A DNA stretch of 10,016 nucleotides. Source: DATKIY01 sp035543875. GTDB lineage: Bacteria > Actinomycetota > Actinomycetes > JAHEKZ01. Positions 1 to 7,142 of this stretch are shown here, one piece after another. The DNA is taken from NCBI GenBank assembly GCA_035543875.1, contig DATKIY010000150.1, positions 1-10,016 on the forward strand, written 5' to 3'. The notes beneath the pieces are model-generated. The model was not told the origin of the DNA. It was given only the letters and a program-made list of their open reading frames with translations, and searched no databases. Position 1 is the stretch's first letter; the number at the start of each line of letters is the position of its first letter. The position numbers and the translations under genes are program-made.

Positions 1-599
1 AGAGTTTTGTTCACGGCACGCGCAGCTACTTGGTCGTCGCCACAATCTTCGGGCTGATCGTCGCGATCTTTGAATCTACTGCACTTTGGATCATGGGGAT
101 TCCATTGGTTGTCGTCTGGGGAATCCTGTCTTTCATCACCAACTACATCCCTAACATCGGCTTCGTTCTGGGGGTCATCCCTCCCGCACTCATCGGCCTG
201 TTGCAGGGTGGCGTCGACCTTATGGTCGAGGTGATCGTTGTCTACAGCGTCATCAACTTTGTGATCCAGTCTCTGATTCAGCCAAAGATTGTTGGCGACA
301 CCGTGGGACTCGCCACCACGATCACTTTCCTGTCGATGGTGGTCTGGACGTGGATCATTGGCCCGCTGGGGGCGATCTTGGCAGTGCCGCTGACGCTTCT
401 TACCAAGGCGTTGCTTATCGACATGGACCCGACGACTCGCTGGATCGGGACGCTCCTTGGCGGCGGGACCATCAGCGACGACGATGACGAGTGGGAAGAA
501 GCGGAGTCGGAACTGGCGGAGTCGGAGACTGCGGATCCGAATGCAGGTCCACCAGACACACCTGGCGCCCCCGAAGCGGCCGAACCCGCTCCGAGCTAG
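1..599 (+). CDS. AI-2E family transporter, C-terminal part (5' end outside window)
   Basis: This is the C-terminal 198 residues of an AI-2E family (PF01594) polytopic membrane protein. The reading frame is open from base 3 to the window edge, so the gene begins upstream and no start codon belongs here. A TTG at 30 is internal. Visible hallmarks are a Pro/Gly-rich inter-helix stretch (ITNYIPNIGFVLGVIPPALIG), a re-entrant-like segment with QPKIVGDTVGL, and a final GPLGAILAVP helix, all typical of the family's last four membrane segments. Family members are permease-like; some are linked to AI-2 export or Na+/H+ exchange, but most are uncharacterised, so substrate is unknown. After the last helix comes an acidic then Pro/Ala-rich cytosolic tail of about 45 residues, which the family does not need. 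The stop overlaps the stop of the convergent DUF5302 gene. Confidence 0.9.
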   Translation, partial: SFVHGTRSYLVVATIFGLIVAIFESTALWIMGIPLVVVWGILSFITNYIPNIGFVLGVIPPALIGLLQGGVDLMVEVIVVYSVINFVIQSLIQPKIVGDTVGLATTITFLSMVVWTWIIGPLGAILAVPLTLLTKALLIDMDPTTRWIGTLLGGGTISDDDDEWEEAESELAESETADPNAGPPDTPGAPEAAEPAPS

Positions 600-781
600 C
601 CGCCGGACTTCCGCCTGAACATGCGCTGCGCCTTCTCGTTGGACTTGGACGCAGACTTCCCGCCACCTTCTACGCCTTCGTGGGCAGCGCCAGGATGCTT
701 CTGCTTCCGCTCAAGCGCCTCCCGAAACTGACGACGGACGTCATCTTCCGGGGTATCCGAACCGGTAGGTGGCTTGGCCAC
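596..781 (-). CDS. DUF5302 family protein (small, actinobacterial)
   Basis: A 61-residue, highly charged, probably soluble and partly disordered protein. It starts with a GTG at 781. This start is chosen because AGGAGGT lies at 792-786, four bases before it, whereas the longer reading frame back to 874 has no such site and runs into the helD gene. The sequence contains TPEDDVRRQFREALERKQ near residues 10-27, and ends in a basic MFRRKSGG. That layout (acidic ED-V-R/K-FREALERK helix, Gly/His/Lys-rich middle, FRRKSG end) is what I recognise as DUF5302, a family of about 60 residues without known function. It lies 46 bases downstream of the HelD-like gene on the same strand and is probably co-transcribed with it. 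Its stop is nested with that of the convergent transporter. Confidence 0.8.
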   Translation of the reverse strand: MAKPPTGSDTPEDDVRRQFREALERKQKHPGAAHEGVEGGGKSASKSNEKAQRMFRRKSGG

Positions 782-785
782 GATG

Positions 786-792
786 ACCTCCT
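786..792 (-). promoter_or_regulatory. Ribosome binding site deciding the DUF5302 start
   Basis: Reading the minus strand, AGGAGGT is followed by CATC and then GTG. It is close to a full anti-16S match at ordinary spacing, and it sits between the helD stop and the GTG at 781. Confidence 0.75.
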
Positions 793-827
793 GATAGTGA
801 TGCTCGAAACTTCTGACAACTAACTTC

Positions 828-3086
828 TCACGGCTCCAGGGATGAATGCGAGTCCATTCCCGGCGGCAGGTCACGACCGTGCACGACCACGAGGCGCTGA
901 GTGGCTCGAGTCAACGCCACATACAAGTGGTGAGGTCCACGGCCCGGCGCGCTCAATATCTCAGACGGTTCGACAACGATCACCGAATCGAACTCGAGCC
1001 CCTTGACTTCGGTGGCAGTGAGCACCGCGGCGGCGGCGTCAATGTCAGTTCGATCGCCATTCAGCAAAGCACTTACTCGTTCTTCTACGGCTGGCTTGAG
1101 CTGGACCGGAACCACCACAGCCAACCGTCCCCCTCCGACCCGATCCAACTCGAGCCCAACCGACTTCGTGATTGCGTCCAGGTCGTCAGGCTCGGTCCGA
1201 ACGAAGCTGACTGAGTCGACGACTGATCGGACCGAAACCGGCGGAGAATTTTGGACTCCGGAGCCGCGCAGCATTGCGTCTGCACACTCCATCACCTCGG
1301 CCGGCGTGCGGTAGTTGACACTGAGCTCATAGTTCGTCCAGCCGCGGCCGAATATCGGGTTCAGGGTCTGGTCCCAGGTATTGGCACCCGCCGAGCTTCC
1401 GGTTTGGGCCACGTCTCCGACCAACGTCATCGACCCAGATGGACACCGGCGCCTCAGCAGACGCCACATCATGGCGGACAGTTCTTGTGCTTCGTCAACG
1501 ATGATGTGCCCATAAGACCAGGCACGATCGCCGGACGCACTGTCAGCCACTGACCGGGCATCGACACGCTCCGTGAAGCGGCTCGCTAAGTCGTCGGCGC
1601 TCAGCACATCGTCGGCATTGAGCATCTCCGATGTAACGCCACCGACTCCACGCAACACCTCACGCGCATACTCCACCGCTTCGGCACGACCCGCGGCCTC
1701 TAGCTGCGCGCGGGCCCTCTCGTGCGTGTCATCGAACCCGATCAGCTCAGCGGCTTCGTCCAGCAGCGGCACGTCGGAGAGCGTCCAACCGGCCTGGGGA
1801 GCGCGCAGCAGTAGCACGCGCTGGTCGTTGGTCCAGCCTGGGGTGGCGGCGTAAACCCGCTCCGGACTGGCAAACAGCTGCCGCAGCAATCCCTCGGGAT
1901 CGAGTGGCGGCCAAGCCAGGTTCAGCTCTCGACGTACATCAGCAGACTCACGAAGTGTGTCGCGAATATCCGCCCGATCGTGCGCCGCAAGGCTCCGGCC
2001 CGTCGCTTGCTCGATCAACGAAGCCATGTGGTCCAACATGATCCGCACGAATGTGTGCCGTGCCAGATTGTGTGGTTTTTCGGTCCTGCGAGCACTTTCA
2101 ATCGCTGAAAGGAATGCCTTTCGGCGTACTCGGATCGTCGCGCCCTCGACCGAGAAAGTACGGGTACCCTCAGGCGCGCGTTGTCGGAGCCGAATCGCCG
2201 TACTAACCACTTGTGCCATCTCGGAGCTGCCCTTGAGCCGCTCAGCATCGGGTGCCTCCGCCGCGGTTACGTCAATCCCTGGGTACAAACCGGAGGGAGT
2301 GACAGTCACGACTCCTGTTTCACCCAGTGACGGCAGGACCGACGAGATATAGCGAAGGAATACAGGACTAGGCCCAACCAAGAGAACGCCGCGGGAGGCC
2401 AGTCGGTCGCGGTGTGTGTACAGCAAGTACGCGGCTCGGTGAAGGGCCACAGCCGTCTTACCCGTGCCGGGACCACCCTGGACAACGACCACTCCGGCCA
2501 GTGGTGCTCGGATGATCTGGTCTTGCTCTGCCTGAATGGTGGCCACGATGTCGCCCATGCGACCTGTACGAGCCGCATTCAATGCGGCGAACAACACGCC
2601 ATCAGCAACGAGCGTGCCATCGTCAGCAGCTACCCCATTGACATCGTTCTCGTCCGCGCGCAAGACGTCGTCGTAAACAGCCGTGACCTCACGGCCGCGC
2701 GTTTGGAGGTGACGGCGCCTGACCACGTCACCAGGGTTTGCCGCCGTCGCTTGATAGAAGTCACGAGCGGCGGGAGCGCGCCAGTCGACAAGCAACTGGG
2801 TCTGCTCGTCATCGAAAAGACCGACTCGTCCGACGTAGCGGGTAGAGCCGTCGCTGACGTCAATCCGACCAAAACACAGCCTGTCTTCAACACCTCTGAG
2901 CTGAACGATGCGGTCTTCGTAGAGCGTTGCGAACGCATCTCTTTCAGATCTCGCCTGCGGCGTTCCGGTCGCTCCGGCCTTCCTCACCCGAACGAGCTCA
3001 GCTTCTGCTCGTTCCTGCAGGAAGTCCAAGCGGGCGTAGAGACCGTCGACGTAGCGCTGCTCGAAGTCGACGTCGGTCTGGCTCAC
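828..3086 (-). CDS. helD: HelD/HelR-like RNA polymerase-recycling ATPase (UvrD/Rep fold)
   Basis: A 752-residue superfamily 1 helicase-fold ATPase. All SF1 motifs are present: Q motif IQAEQDQII (about 184-192), Walker A GGPGTGKT (204-211), Walker B VDEAQE (530-535), motif III GDVAQTG (557-563), motif IV NYRTP (591-595), motif V TEVKGLEFDSV (692-702) and motif VI YVALTRATQRL (722-732). The N-terminal about 75 residues form a probable antiparallel coiled coil, followed by the GRVGLFDDE...LVDWRAPAARDFY block typical of HelD rather than UvrD or PcrA. Known HelD proteins bind RNA polymerase, reach into its secondary and primary channels and free stalled enzyme; the actinobacterial paralogue HelR also gives rifamycin tolerance. 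I cannot separate HelD from HelR by eye. GTG at 3086 is preferred over TTG at 3122 because AAGGA lies four bases before it. DUF5302 follows on the same strand. Confidence 0.9.
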   Translation of the reverse strand: MSQTDVDFEQRYVDGLYARLDFLQERAEAELVRVRKAGATGTPQARSERDAFATLYEDRIVQLRGVEDRLCFGRIDVSDGSTRYVGRVGLFDDEQTQLLVDWRAPAARDFYQATAANPGDVVRRRHLQTRGREVTAVYDDVLRADENDVNGVAADDGTLVADGVLFAALNAARTGRMGDIVATIQAEQDQIIRAPLAGVVVVQGGPGTGKTAVALHRAAYLLYTHRDRLASRGVLLVGPSPVFLRYISSVLPSLGETGVVTVTPSGLYPGIDVTAAEAPDAERLKGSSEMAQVVSTAIRLRQRAPEGTRTFSVEGATIRVRRKAFLSAIESARRTEKPHNLARHTFVRIMLDHMASLIEQATGRSLAAHDRADIRDTLRESADVRRELNLAWPPLDPEGLLRQLFASPERVYAATPGWTNDQRVLLLRAPQAGWTLSDVPLLDEAAELIGFDDTHERARAQLEAAGRAEAVEYAREVLRGVGGVTSEMLNADDVLSADDLASRFTERVDARSVADSASGDRAWSYGHIIVDEAQELSAMMWRLLRRRCPSGSMTLVGDVAQTGSSAGANTWDQTLNPIFGRGWTNYELSVNYRTPAEVMECADAMLRGSGVQNSPPVSVRSVVDSVSFVRTEPDDLDAITKSVGLELDRVGGGRLAVVVPVQLKPAVEERVSALLNGDRTDIDAAAAVLTATEVKGLEFDSVIVVEPSEILSAPGRGPHHLYVALTRATQRLVVVHGRDLPPGMDSHSSLEP

Positions 3087-3090
3087 AAGT

Positions 3091-3095
3091 TCCTT
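3091..3095 (-). promoter_or_regulatory. Ribosome binding site deciding the helD start
   Basis: On the minus strand AAGGA, preceded by an A-run, is followed by ACTT and the GTG at 3086. The alternative TTG at 3122 has no comparable purine-rich site. Confidence 0.55.
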
Positions 3096-3137
3096 TTTCA
3101 GGCATCGGTTTGGCGGACGCAAAGAAGGCGGTGGAAT

Positions 3138-3143
3138 AGCCTA
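3138..3143 (-). promoter_or_regulatory. Possible -10 element for helD
   Basis: On the minus strand the hexamer is TAGGCT, fitting the actinobacterial TANNNT pattern, about 52 bases before the GTG at 3086. No good -35 is visible at 16-19 bases upstream, so this is weak. Confidence 0.25.
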
Positions 3144-3239
3144 CTGCGCTTCGGTCGCCTTCGCACAGACAGGATCAATGTTGGCGGCCGGAACGGACCA
3201 CTGGCCCTCGAAAAATCCGCGAAATTCGTCTAGAGAGTT

Positions 3240-3260
3240 CCTCGTGACGAGGGCTAGGCT
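3240..3260 (+). promoter_or_regulatory. Possible promoter and operator-like palindrome for the ABM-like gene group
   Basis: TAGGCT at 3255-3260 fits a TANNNT -10 element and leaves a leader of about 20 bases before the ATG at 3284. Just upstream, 3240-3252 reads CCTCGT-G-ACGAGG, a perfect 6+1+6 inverted repeat lying where a -35/-10 spacer would be. No convincing -35 hexamer is seen. The overlap suggests a regulator site but the palindrome is short. Confidence 0.3.
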
Positions 3261-3283
3261 CAAGCAGCACTCGAGGAGGGGTT

Positions 3284-3589
3284 ATGGCTGGTTTCTTTCA
3301 GATCATTGAGTTCAAAACTTCGCAGATTGACGAGATCAAGGCTATGGGCGAGAAGTTTCGCGATATGCGTCAGTCTGAAGGGGACACCTCGGTCGTTAGA
3401 GGCACGGTCGCCGAGGACCGCGACCGCCCAGGGACCTACCTGAACATCGTGGAGTTCGAGTCGTACGAGAAGGCGATGGCCAACTCCGAGCGCCCTGACA
3501 CGCAGGAGTTCTCCGCCAGGATGATGGAACTTTGCGACGGTCCGCCGAAGTTCTACAACCTCGACGTCAAACAGGTGTGGCAGGTCTGA
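3284..3589 (+). CDS. Small ABM-like dimeric alpha/beta-barrel protein
   Basis: A 101-residue soluble protein. The ATG at 3284 has GGAGG at 3275-3279. The residue pattern fits a ferredoxin-like fold: an N-terminal strand (FFQIIEFKT), a helix carrying IDEIKAMGEKFRDMR (about 15-29), a strand with SVVRGTVAED, a strand with TYLNIVEFESYEKAM (about 52-66) and a C-terminal helix and strand. Antibiotic-biosynthesis-monooxygenase (ABM) and related stress-response barrel proteins have this size and order, including the typical 'Y-x-N-I-V-E-F-x-S-Y-E' strand and helix. I do not see catalytic residues that would support an oxygenase, so it may be an uncharacterised member of the superfamily. It is the first gene of the + strand group; the S66 peptidase start lies inside its 3' end. 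Confidence 0.6.
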   Translation: MAGFFQIIEFKTSQIDEIKAMGEKFRDMRQSEGDTSVVRGTVAEDRDRPGTYLNIVEFESYEKAMANSERPDTQEFSARMMELCDGPPKFYNLDVKQVWQV

Positions 3590-4614
3590 CTCCGCCCAAA
3601 GAGTCATTCGCACCACCGCGGCTGCCGGAAGGCGGCACCATCGCCGTGGTATCGCCCTCGTGGGGCGGACCCGGTCACCTCCCGCAGCGCTACCAGCGTG
3701 CGCTTCACGCGCTTCGAGGTTTGGGCTACGACGTCCGCGCCATGCCCCATGCCGAGGGGCGCTCGCACGGGACTCGCGACTGGCTATCCGCAAGCATCGA
3801 CGAACGAGTGAGCGACATACATTCCGCCTTTGCCGATGATGACGTTGACATGGTGCTCGCCAGCATCGGTGGGGATCATTCCGCGCAGCTCCTGCAAAGC
3901 CTCGACTTCGACCTCATCGCCTCCCACCCGAAGCCGTTCTGCGGCTACTCAGACATCACCGTGCTCTTGCATGCGATCCACGCGCGAACGGGAATGATTA
4001 CCTTCTACGGGCCAGCGCTGCTTCCCGAGTTCGGCGAAGTTGGTGGTCCCGACCCCGAAGTGGTCCGGCACTGGCAAACGGTCCTCGGGAACTCGGTGCC
4101 TGCCGGCCCAATCCCACGCACCGACTGGCAGGCGGTTGAGTCCCGCGGCGAGTCCGACCTGGCGAACCGACCGCGAAGTCGCACACCCGGCGAACCAAGA
4201 ACTGTGCTGCGTCCCGGAACGGCTGCGGGCGCGCTTCTCCCGGCCTGCCTCCCGAGCATGCGTCACCTCATCGGCACACCCTGGCAGCCCCGTTACGACG
4301 GTGGGATTCTCGTGATCGAGCCGCCGGAAGCTCCGTACGACGCGGAGCTGGCCGACGCCGACCTCGCGCATTTGCGTGCGGCTGGAATCCTCGACGAGTT
4401 AGCCGGGCTCGGCGTGGGACGAACAGAGGGCTGGCCGGAGCGACAGCTCCGCCAGTTCCACGAGTCGGTTCTGGATGCGTGTCGAGACTTCGACTACCCG
4501 ATCATCACGGGCCTCGAGTGCACGCATTCGGCGCCACTCATGACGTTTCCCGTGGGCGGCCAAGCCAAGATTTCGGACGATGAGCTGGTTCTGACGGAAG
4601 CTGCGGTTGCCTGA
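3577..4614 (+). CDS. S66 family serine peptidase (LD-carboxypeptidase / MccF-like)
   Basis: A 345-residue protein of peptidase family S66. The nucleophile elbow CGYSDIT gives Ser125. Glu248 in GILVIEPPE and His317 in LECTHSAPLMTFPVG complete the Ser-Glu-His triad of the family. The N-terminal TIAVVSPSWGGPG strand-loop and SIGGDHSAQLL are also typical. Length and the PKPFCGYSDIT...TGMITFYGPALLPEFGE region look more like MccF (about 344 residues) than E. coli LdcA (about 304). LdcA enzymes trim the terminal D-Ala of murein tetrapeptides; MccF cleaves microcin C-type nucleotide-peptides. There is no signal peptide, so it is cytoplasmic. The start is uncertain: GTG at 3577 overlaps the previous gene by 13 bases; CTG at 3586 and ATG at 3532 are alternatives. 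None has a strong ribosome site, which suggests coupling to the upstream gene. Confidence 0.85.
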   Translation: MAGLTPPKESFAPPRLPEGGTIAVVSPSWGGPGHLPQRYQRALHALRGLGYDVRAMPHAEGRSHGTRDWLSASIDERVSDIHSAFADDDVDMVLASIGGDHSAQLLQSLDFDLIASHPKPFCGYSDITVLLHAIHARTGMITFYGPALLPEFGEVGGPDPEVVRHWQTVLGNSVPAGPIPRTDWQAVESRGESDLANRPRSRTPGEPRTVLRPGTAAGALLPACLPSMRHLIGTPWQPRYDGGILVIEPPEAPYDAELADADLAHLRAAGILDELAGLGVGRTEGWPERQLRQFHESVLDACRDFDYPIITGLECTHSAPLMTFPVGGQAKISDDELVLTEAAVA

Positions 4615-4619
4615 CCCCG

Positions 4620-5543
4620 ATGTCCGCGCCACACGGGTTCGACGATGACGACGCAACCTTTCTCCTTCTGCGAACCGACCCACCGGCAGCATCGCTTCTT
4701 TGGGTTGAGGAGTCGACAAACGCCAACGTGACCAGCGTGGAAGCAGTTCTCGGCGGCACCTCGTCGGCCATCCACCGAATCACAGTCATCAGCAAGACGA
4801 ATGTGCACAAGAGTTTTGTCCTTAGGCGCTATGTGCGTTCTGATCCTGACGAACTGCCCGCTGACCTTGCTGCACGGGAGACGCAATCACTACGCGCGAT
4901 CCAGGGCCTCGATCTGCCAACACCAGAAGTCGTTGCAGCAGACGAGAGCGGAGAACGGACCGACGTCCCGGCGGTCTTGATGAGCGACCTCGCAGGACGG
5001 ATCGAGTGGGCTCCTGCCGATGTAGAGCCTTGGCTCCGCGGCCTGGCTGAGGCACTCCCCCACATCCATTCCGCAAGTGCCGATGTCCATGCTGGCATGC
5101 CCGACTACGGCGTCTATGCGCAGGACAGCTATGACCCTCCGCCATGGGCAAGCGACCCCAGCCTTTGGGAACGTGCCGTCGAGATTGCCACTCGTCGCAG
5201 CAGCTCGCAGTCGGTTGTGCTCGTTCACCGCGACTACCATCCCGGCAATGTCTTGTGGAGCGACCAGCAACTGACCGGTGTCGTCGACTGGCAAGACGCG
5301 TCGACAGGGCCGCCATCAGTGGACGTCTCCCACTGCCGAATAAATCTGATCAGAAGTCATGGTGTGGCTGCCGCAGACGAATTCGCTCGGTTGTGGGCTC
5401 AGATTTCAGGCATGACGTTCGATCCCTGGGCTGACGTCGCGACCGTTGTTGACTTCCTCGATCAGCTCCGCGAGTCAAAGCCGAGTTCATATCCTGGGGT
5501 GGAAGGCGTGTTGGCTAGAGCAGTCGCTGAGCTATCCGGCTAA
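4620..5543 (+). CDS. APH-fold (aminoglycoside phosphotransferase family) kinase
   Basis: A 307-residue protein of the APH/choline kinase fold (PF01636). The catalytic loop is HRDYHPGNVLW: His203, the catalytic base Asp205, His207 and the metal ligand Asn210. The metal-binding VVDWQDA follows with Asp223. In the N-lobe FVLRRY (about 66-71) holds the strand where the nucleotide-binding Lys/Arg lies, and Glu87 in ARETQSL fits the helix C glutamate. The family phosphorylates small hydroxylated substrates such as aminoglycosides, macrolides, homoserine, choline or sugars, and the substrate cannot be read here. It is not one of the clinical resistance enzymes that I recognise. ATG at 4620 lies five bases after the peptidase stop, so the two are almost certainly in one operon. 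Confidence 0.88.
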   Translation: MSAPHGFDDDDATFLLLRTDPPAASLLWVEESTNANVTSVEAVLGGTSSAIHRITVISKTNVHKSFVLRRYVRSDPDELPADLAARETQSLRAIQGLDLPTPEVVAADESGERTDVPAVLMSDLAGRIEWAPADVEPWLRGLAEALPHIHSASADVHAGMPDYGVYAQDSYDPPPWASDPSLWERAVEIATRRSSSQSVVLVHRDYHPGNVLWSDQQLTGVVDWQDASTGPPSVDVSHCRINLIRSHGVAAADEFARLWAQISGMTFDPWADVATVVDFLDQLRESKPSSYPGVEGVLARAVAELSG

Positions 5544-5592
5544 CGCGCAAAACCATCAGACTTCGCCCGAGATTGCGGCTAGCGTCTGACAC

Positions 5593-6231
5593 ATGCCTCC
5601 TGCCTGTTGGCCATTGTTCGAGCTCCGCATCAAGACTCACGATTTGACCCTTCGCCCCATGACTGAGTCCGATCTCGAGCAGGTGTGTCGCATCCTGCCC
5701 GCCGATGTCGACATGGACCCAGCTGCGACCACGTATGACGGCGTCGATCAGGCATCAACTCGCTCGATCATCGTGTGCCAGTCGTACTGGAAAGCATTCG
5801 GAACGTGGCGCCCGGACGCATGGCGTCTCAACTTTATGGTCTACGAAGGTGACAGCCTCGTCGGCGCGCAGGAACTGGAGGGCAACGACTTCGTCACTCT
5901 TCGCACAGTCGACACCGCGTCGTTCCTCGTTGCCTCCGCACGTGGCCGGGGTTTGGGAAAGCAAATGCGGAGAGCTGTCTTGACTCTGGCGTTTCGCGAG
6001 CTCGGTGCTAGGGCTGCGATCACCTCGGCGTATCACGACAATGCCGCTTCACTTGGGGTTTCAACCTCGATCGGCTACCGGCCCAACGGCGAGTCCTTCC
6101 TAGCCCGCGGAGACGGAGTCGACACCCTCAAACACCTCCGGATGACCCGCGCTGAATGGGAAGAGACCGAGGGACAGGCTGCAGTCAAGATTGAAGGATT
6201 CGCAGCGTGCAGACCCCTCTTTGGGCTGTGA
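5593..6231 (+). CDS. GNAT family N-acetyltransferase
   Basis: A 212-residue acetyltransferase of the RimJ/RimL-like GNAT type. LTLRPMTESDLEQVCRIL (about 18-35) is the usual first strand and helix. The acetyl-CoA pyrophosphate loop RGRGLG is at 117-122, before the helix KQMRRAVLTLAF. Motif B is seen in the strand ITSAYHDNAASLGVSTSIGYR (about 143-163), where N150 and S153 fit the common N-x-x-S pattern. No signal or membrane segment is visible. The acceptor may be a protein N-terminus, an antibiotic or another amine; nothing fixes it. The start is uncertain because no clear ribosome site precedes ATG 5593; the gene begins 49 bases after the APH-fold gene and may share its transcript. The stop is four bases from that of the convergent hydrolase. 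Confidence 0.82.
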   Translation: MPPACWPLFELRIKTHDLTLRPMTESDLEQVCRILPADVDMDPAATTYDGVDQASTRSIIVCQSYWKAFGTWRPDAWRLNFMVYEGDSLVGAQELEGNDFVTLRTVDTASFLVASARGRGLGKQMRRAVLTLAFRELGARAAITSAYHDNAASLGVSTSIGYRPNGESFLARGDGVDTLKHLRMTRAEWEETEGQAAVKIEGFAACRPLFGL

Positions 6232-6235
6232 GCGG

Positions 6236-7054
6236 CTAGAGGTACTTCTCGATTGTCTTTCGGATGAACGCGTTCATCTCGTCGTGAGTGTGGCCGTAGA
6301 TCGAGCCGTGCCCCATCCCCGCGAACTCGTGGTAATGACCATTTCCGGCAACCGCAGCAAGCTCCTCACCGTCTTGCGGTGGTGCCTGCACATCTTCGGC
6401 GAAGGCGATGACGTGCATCGGAACCATGCAGGCAGGCAGTAGCTCGGTCTGGTCGTAGAGCAGACACGACTCCCACTGCGGGATCAAGGATTCTTCGTTG
6501 GCATCGGACGCTAACCACTCCGCTAGCTCGTCGCGCAACTTTGGCCACAACTCCCGATCACCAAGCACTTTGGCTGGGTACAGGGTCGCGGCATAGTGCG
6601 TGACCGCAAACATGCCATCGAGTCTTCCACCAGCCTTGCGCAGGTCGATCTCGGCTTTTTGGTAGTCCCACCCCCAACTGGTGCTTCGAGAACCGGTTCC
6701 CATGACGACTGCACATCGGACAAGGTCAGGTCTGTCGATCGCAACCTGTTGCACGATCGCACTGCCAAATGAAATACCCACAAGTGACACCGGTGGCTCG
6801 CAGACCGCTTCGATCAACGCCGCTGTGTCACGGGCGAACCTCTCGACTGGCCAAGGCATTGGTTCGTCGCACGTTGTTTTCCCGATTCCTCGGTTGTCGA
6901 AGATGGTGTTGCGAAAGTCCGCTTTGAAGAACGGCAGCTGGTAGGGAACCCAGTCAGTAGCGAGCCCTCCACCACCGGCCACCCAGACGATCTCGGGACC
7001 GCTCCCCACCTGCTCATAGTGAATGGACGCACCTGGAACCGCGCACTGAGGCAT
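6236..7054 (-). CDS. Alpha/beta hydrolase fold protein
   Basis: A 272-residue single-domain alpha/beta hydrolase. The oxyanion-hole region is VAGGGGLATDW (about 25-35) and DNRGIGKT follows at 53-60. The nucleophile elbow G-I-S-F-G at 93-97 gives Ser95. Asp221 in AFAEDVQAPP is the likely acid and His249 in AGMGHGS the likely base, so the triad is complete. The cap region contains two Trp-rich segments. The overall type is that of esterases, lactonases and 3-oxoadipate enol-lactonase-like enzymes, without cofactor; the substrate is unknown. ATG at 7054 follows GGAGAGGA on the minus strand. It is divergent from the desaturase gene and shares the 113-base intergenic region that holds the TTGAGC-N4-GCTCAA site, so it might answer to the same regulator. 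Confidence 0.85.
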   Translation of the reverse strand: MPQCAVPGASIHYEQVGSGPEIVWVAGGGGLATDWVPYQLPFFKADFRNTIFDNRGIGKTTCDEPMPWPVERFARDTAALIEAVCEPPVSLVGISFGSAIVQQVAIDRPDLVRCAVVMGTGSRSTSWGWDYQKAEIDLRKAGGRLDGMFAVTHYAATLYPAKVLGDRELWPKLRDELAEWLASDANEESLIPQWESCLLYDQTELLPACMVPMHVIAFAEDVQAPPQDGEELAAVAGNGHYHEFAGMGHGSIYGHTHDEMNAFIRKTIEKYL

Positions 7055-7096
7055 CTAGATCCTCTCCGCCTTCGATGTGATCTACATCCCACAACC

Positions 7097-7126
7097 TTGA
7101 CAGAGCCTCAGATCCTGCGAGACTTT
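7097..7126 (+). promoter_or_regulatory. Possible promoter of the desaturase operon
   Basis: TTGACA at 7097-7102 is a perfect -35 consensus. A weak -10, GACTTT at 7121-7126, lies 18 bases downstream and has the A and final T of TANNNT. The operator-like inverted repeat begins at 7123, so a bound repressor would cover the -10 and the start point. Confidence 0.45.
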
Positions 7127-7142
7127 GAGCGAGTGCTCAAAG
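7123..7142. promoter_or_regulatory. Probable TetR operator O1 (upstream of desaturase)
   Basis: CTTTGAGC-gagt-GCTCAAAG is a perfect 8+4+8 inverted repeat. Its core TTGAGC-N4-GCTCAA (7125-7140) is identical in both half-sites to the one in front of the TetR gene at 9567-9582. Two identical perfect cores in a 10 kb window, both at gene starts, strongly suggest a shared operator. The site lies between the divergent hydrolase and desaturase genes and could control both. Confidence 0.7.

Noticed and set aside
1..599. Role in autoinducer-2 quorum sensing
   Set aside because: The family name comes from one proposed function; most members are of unknown function and no lux or lsr-type gene is nearby.
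2412..3233. 273-codon open frame on the + strand opposite helD
   Set aside because: It lies almost wholly antisense to conserved HelD codons, has no recognisable domain or ribosome site, and is expected from GC-rich codon bias.
3258..3263. GCTCAA half-site in front of the ABM-like gene
   Set aside because: There is no TTGAGC partner at the right distance, so it is not counted as a third operator of the TetR regulon.
3087..3283. Rifamycin-associated element upstream of helD
   Set aside because: I looked for the GC-rich inverted repeat described upstream of rifamycin-induced genes and saw no convincing match, so I cannot support the HelR assignment this way.
3260..3793. 177-codon open frame on the minus strand
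   Set aside because: It is antisense to the ABM-like gene and the start of the S66 peptidase, both with family-like sequence; its translation is Arg-rich without a recognisable pattern.
5556..5589. Inverted repeat TCAGAC / GTCTGA between the APH-fold and GNAT genes
   Set aside because: The arms are only six bases with a 22-base loop and no T-run; it is too weak to call a terminator or operator.
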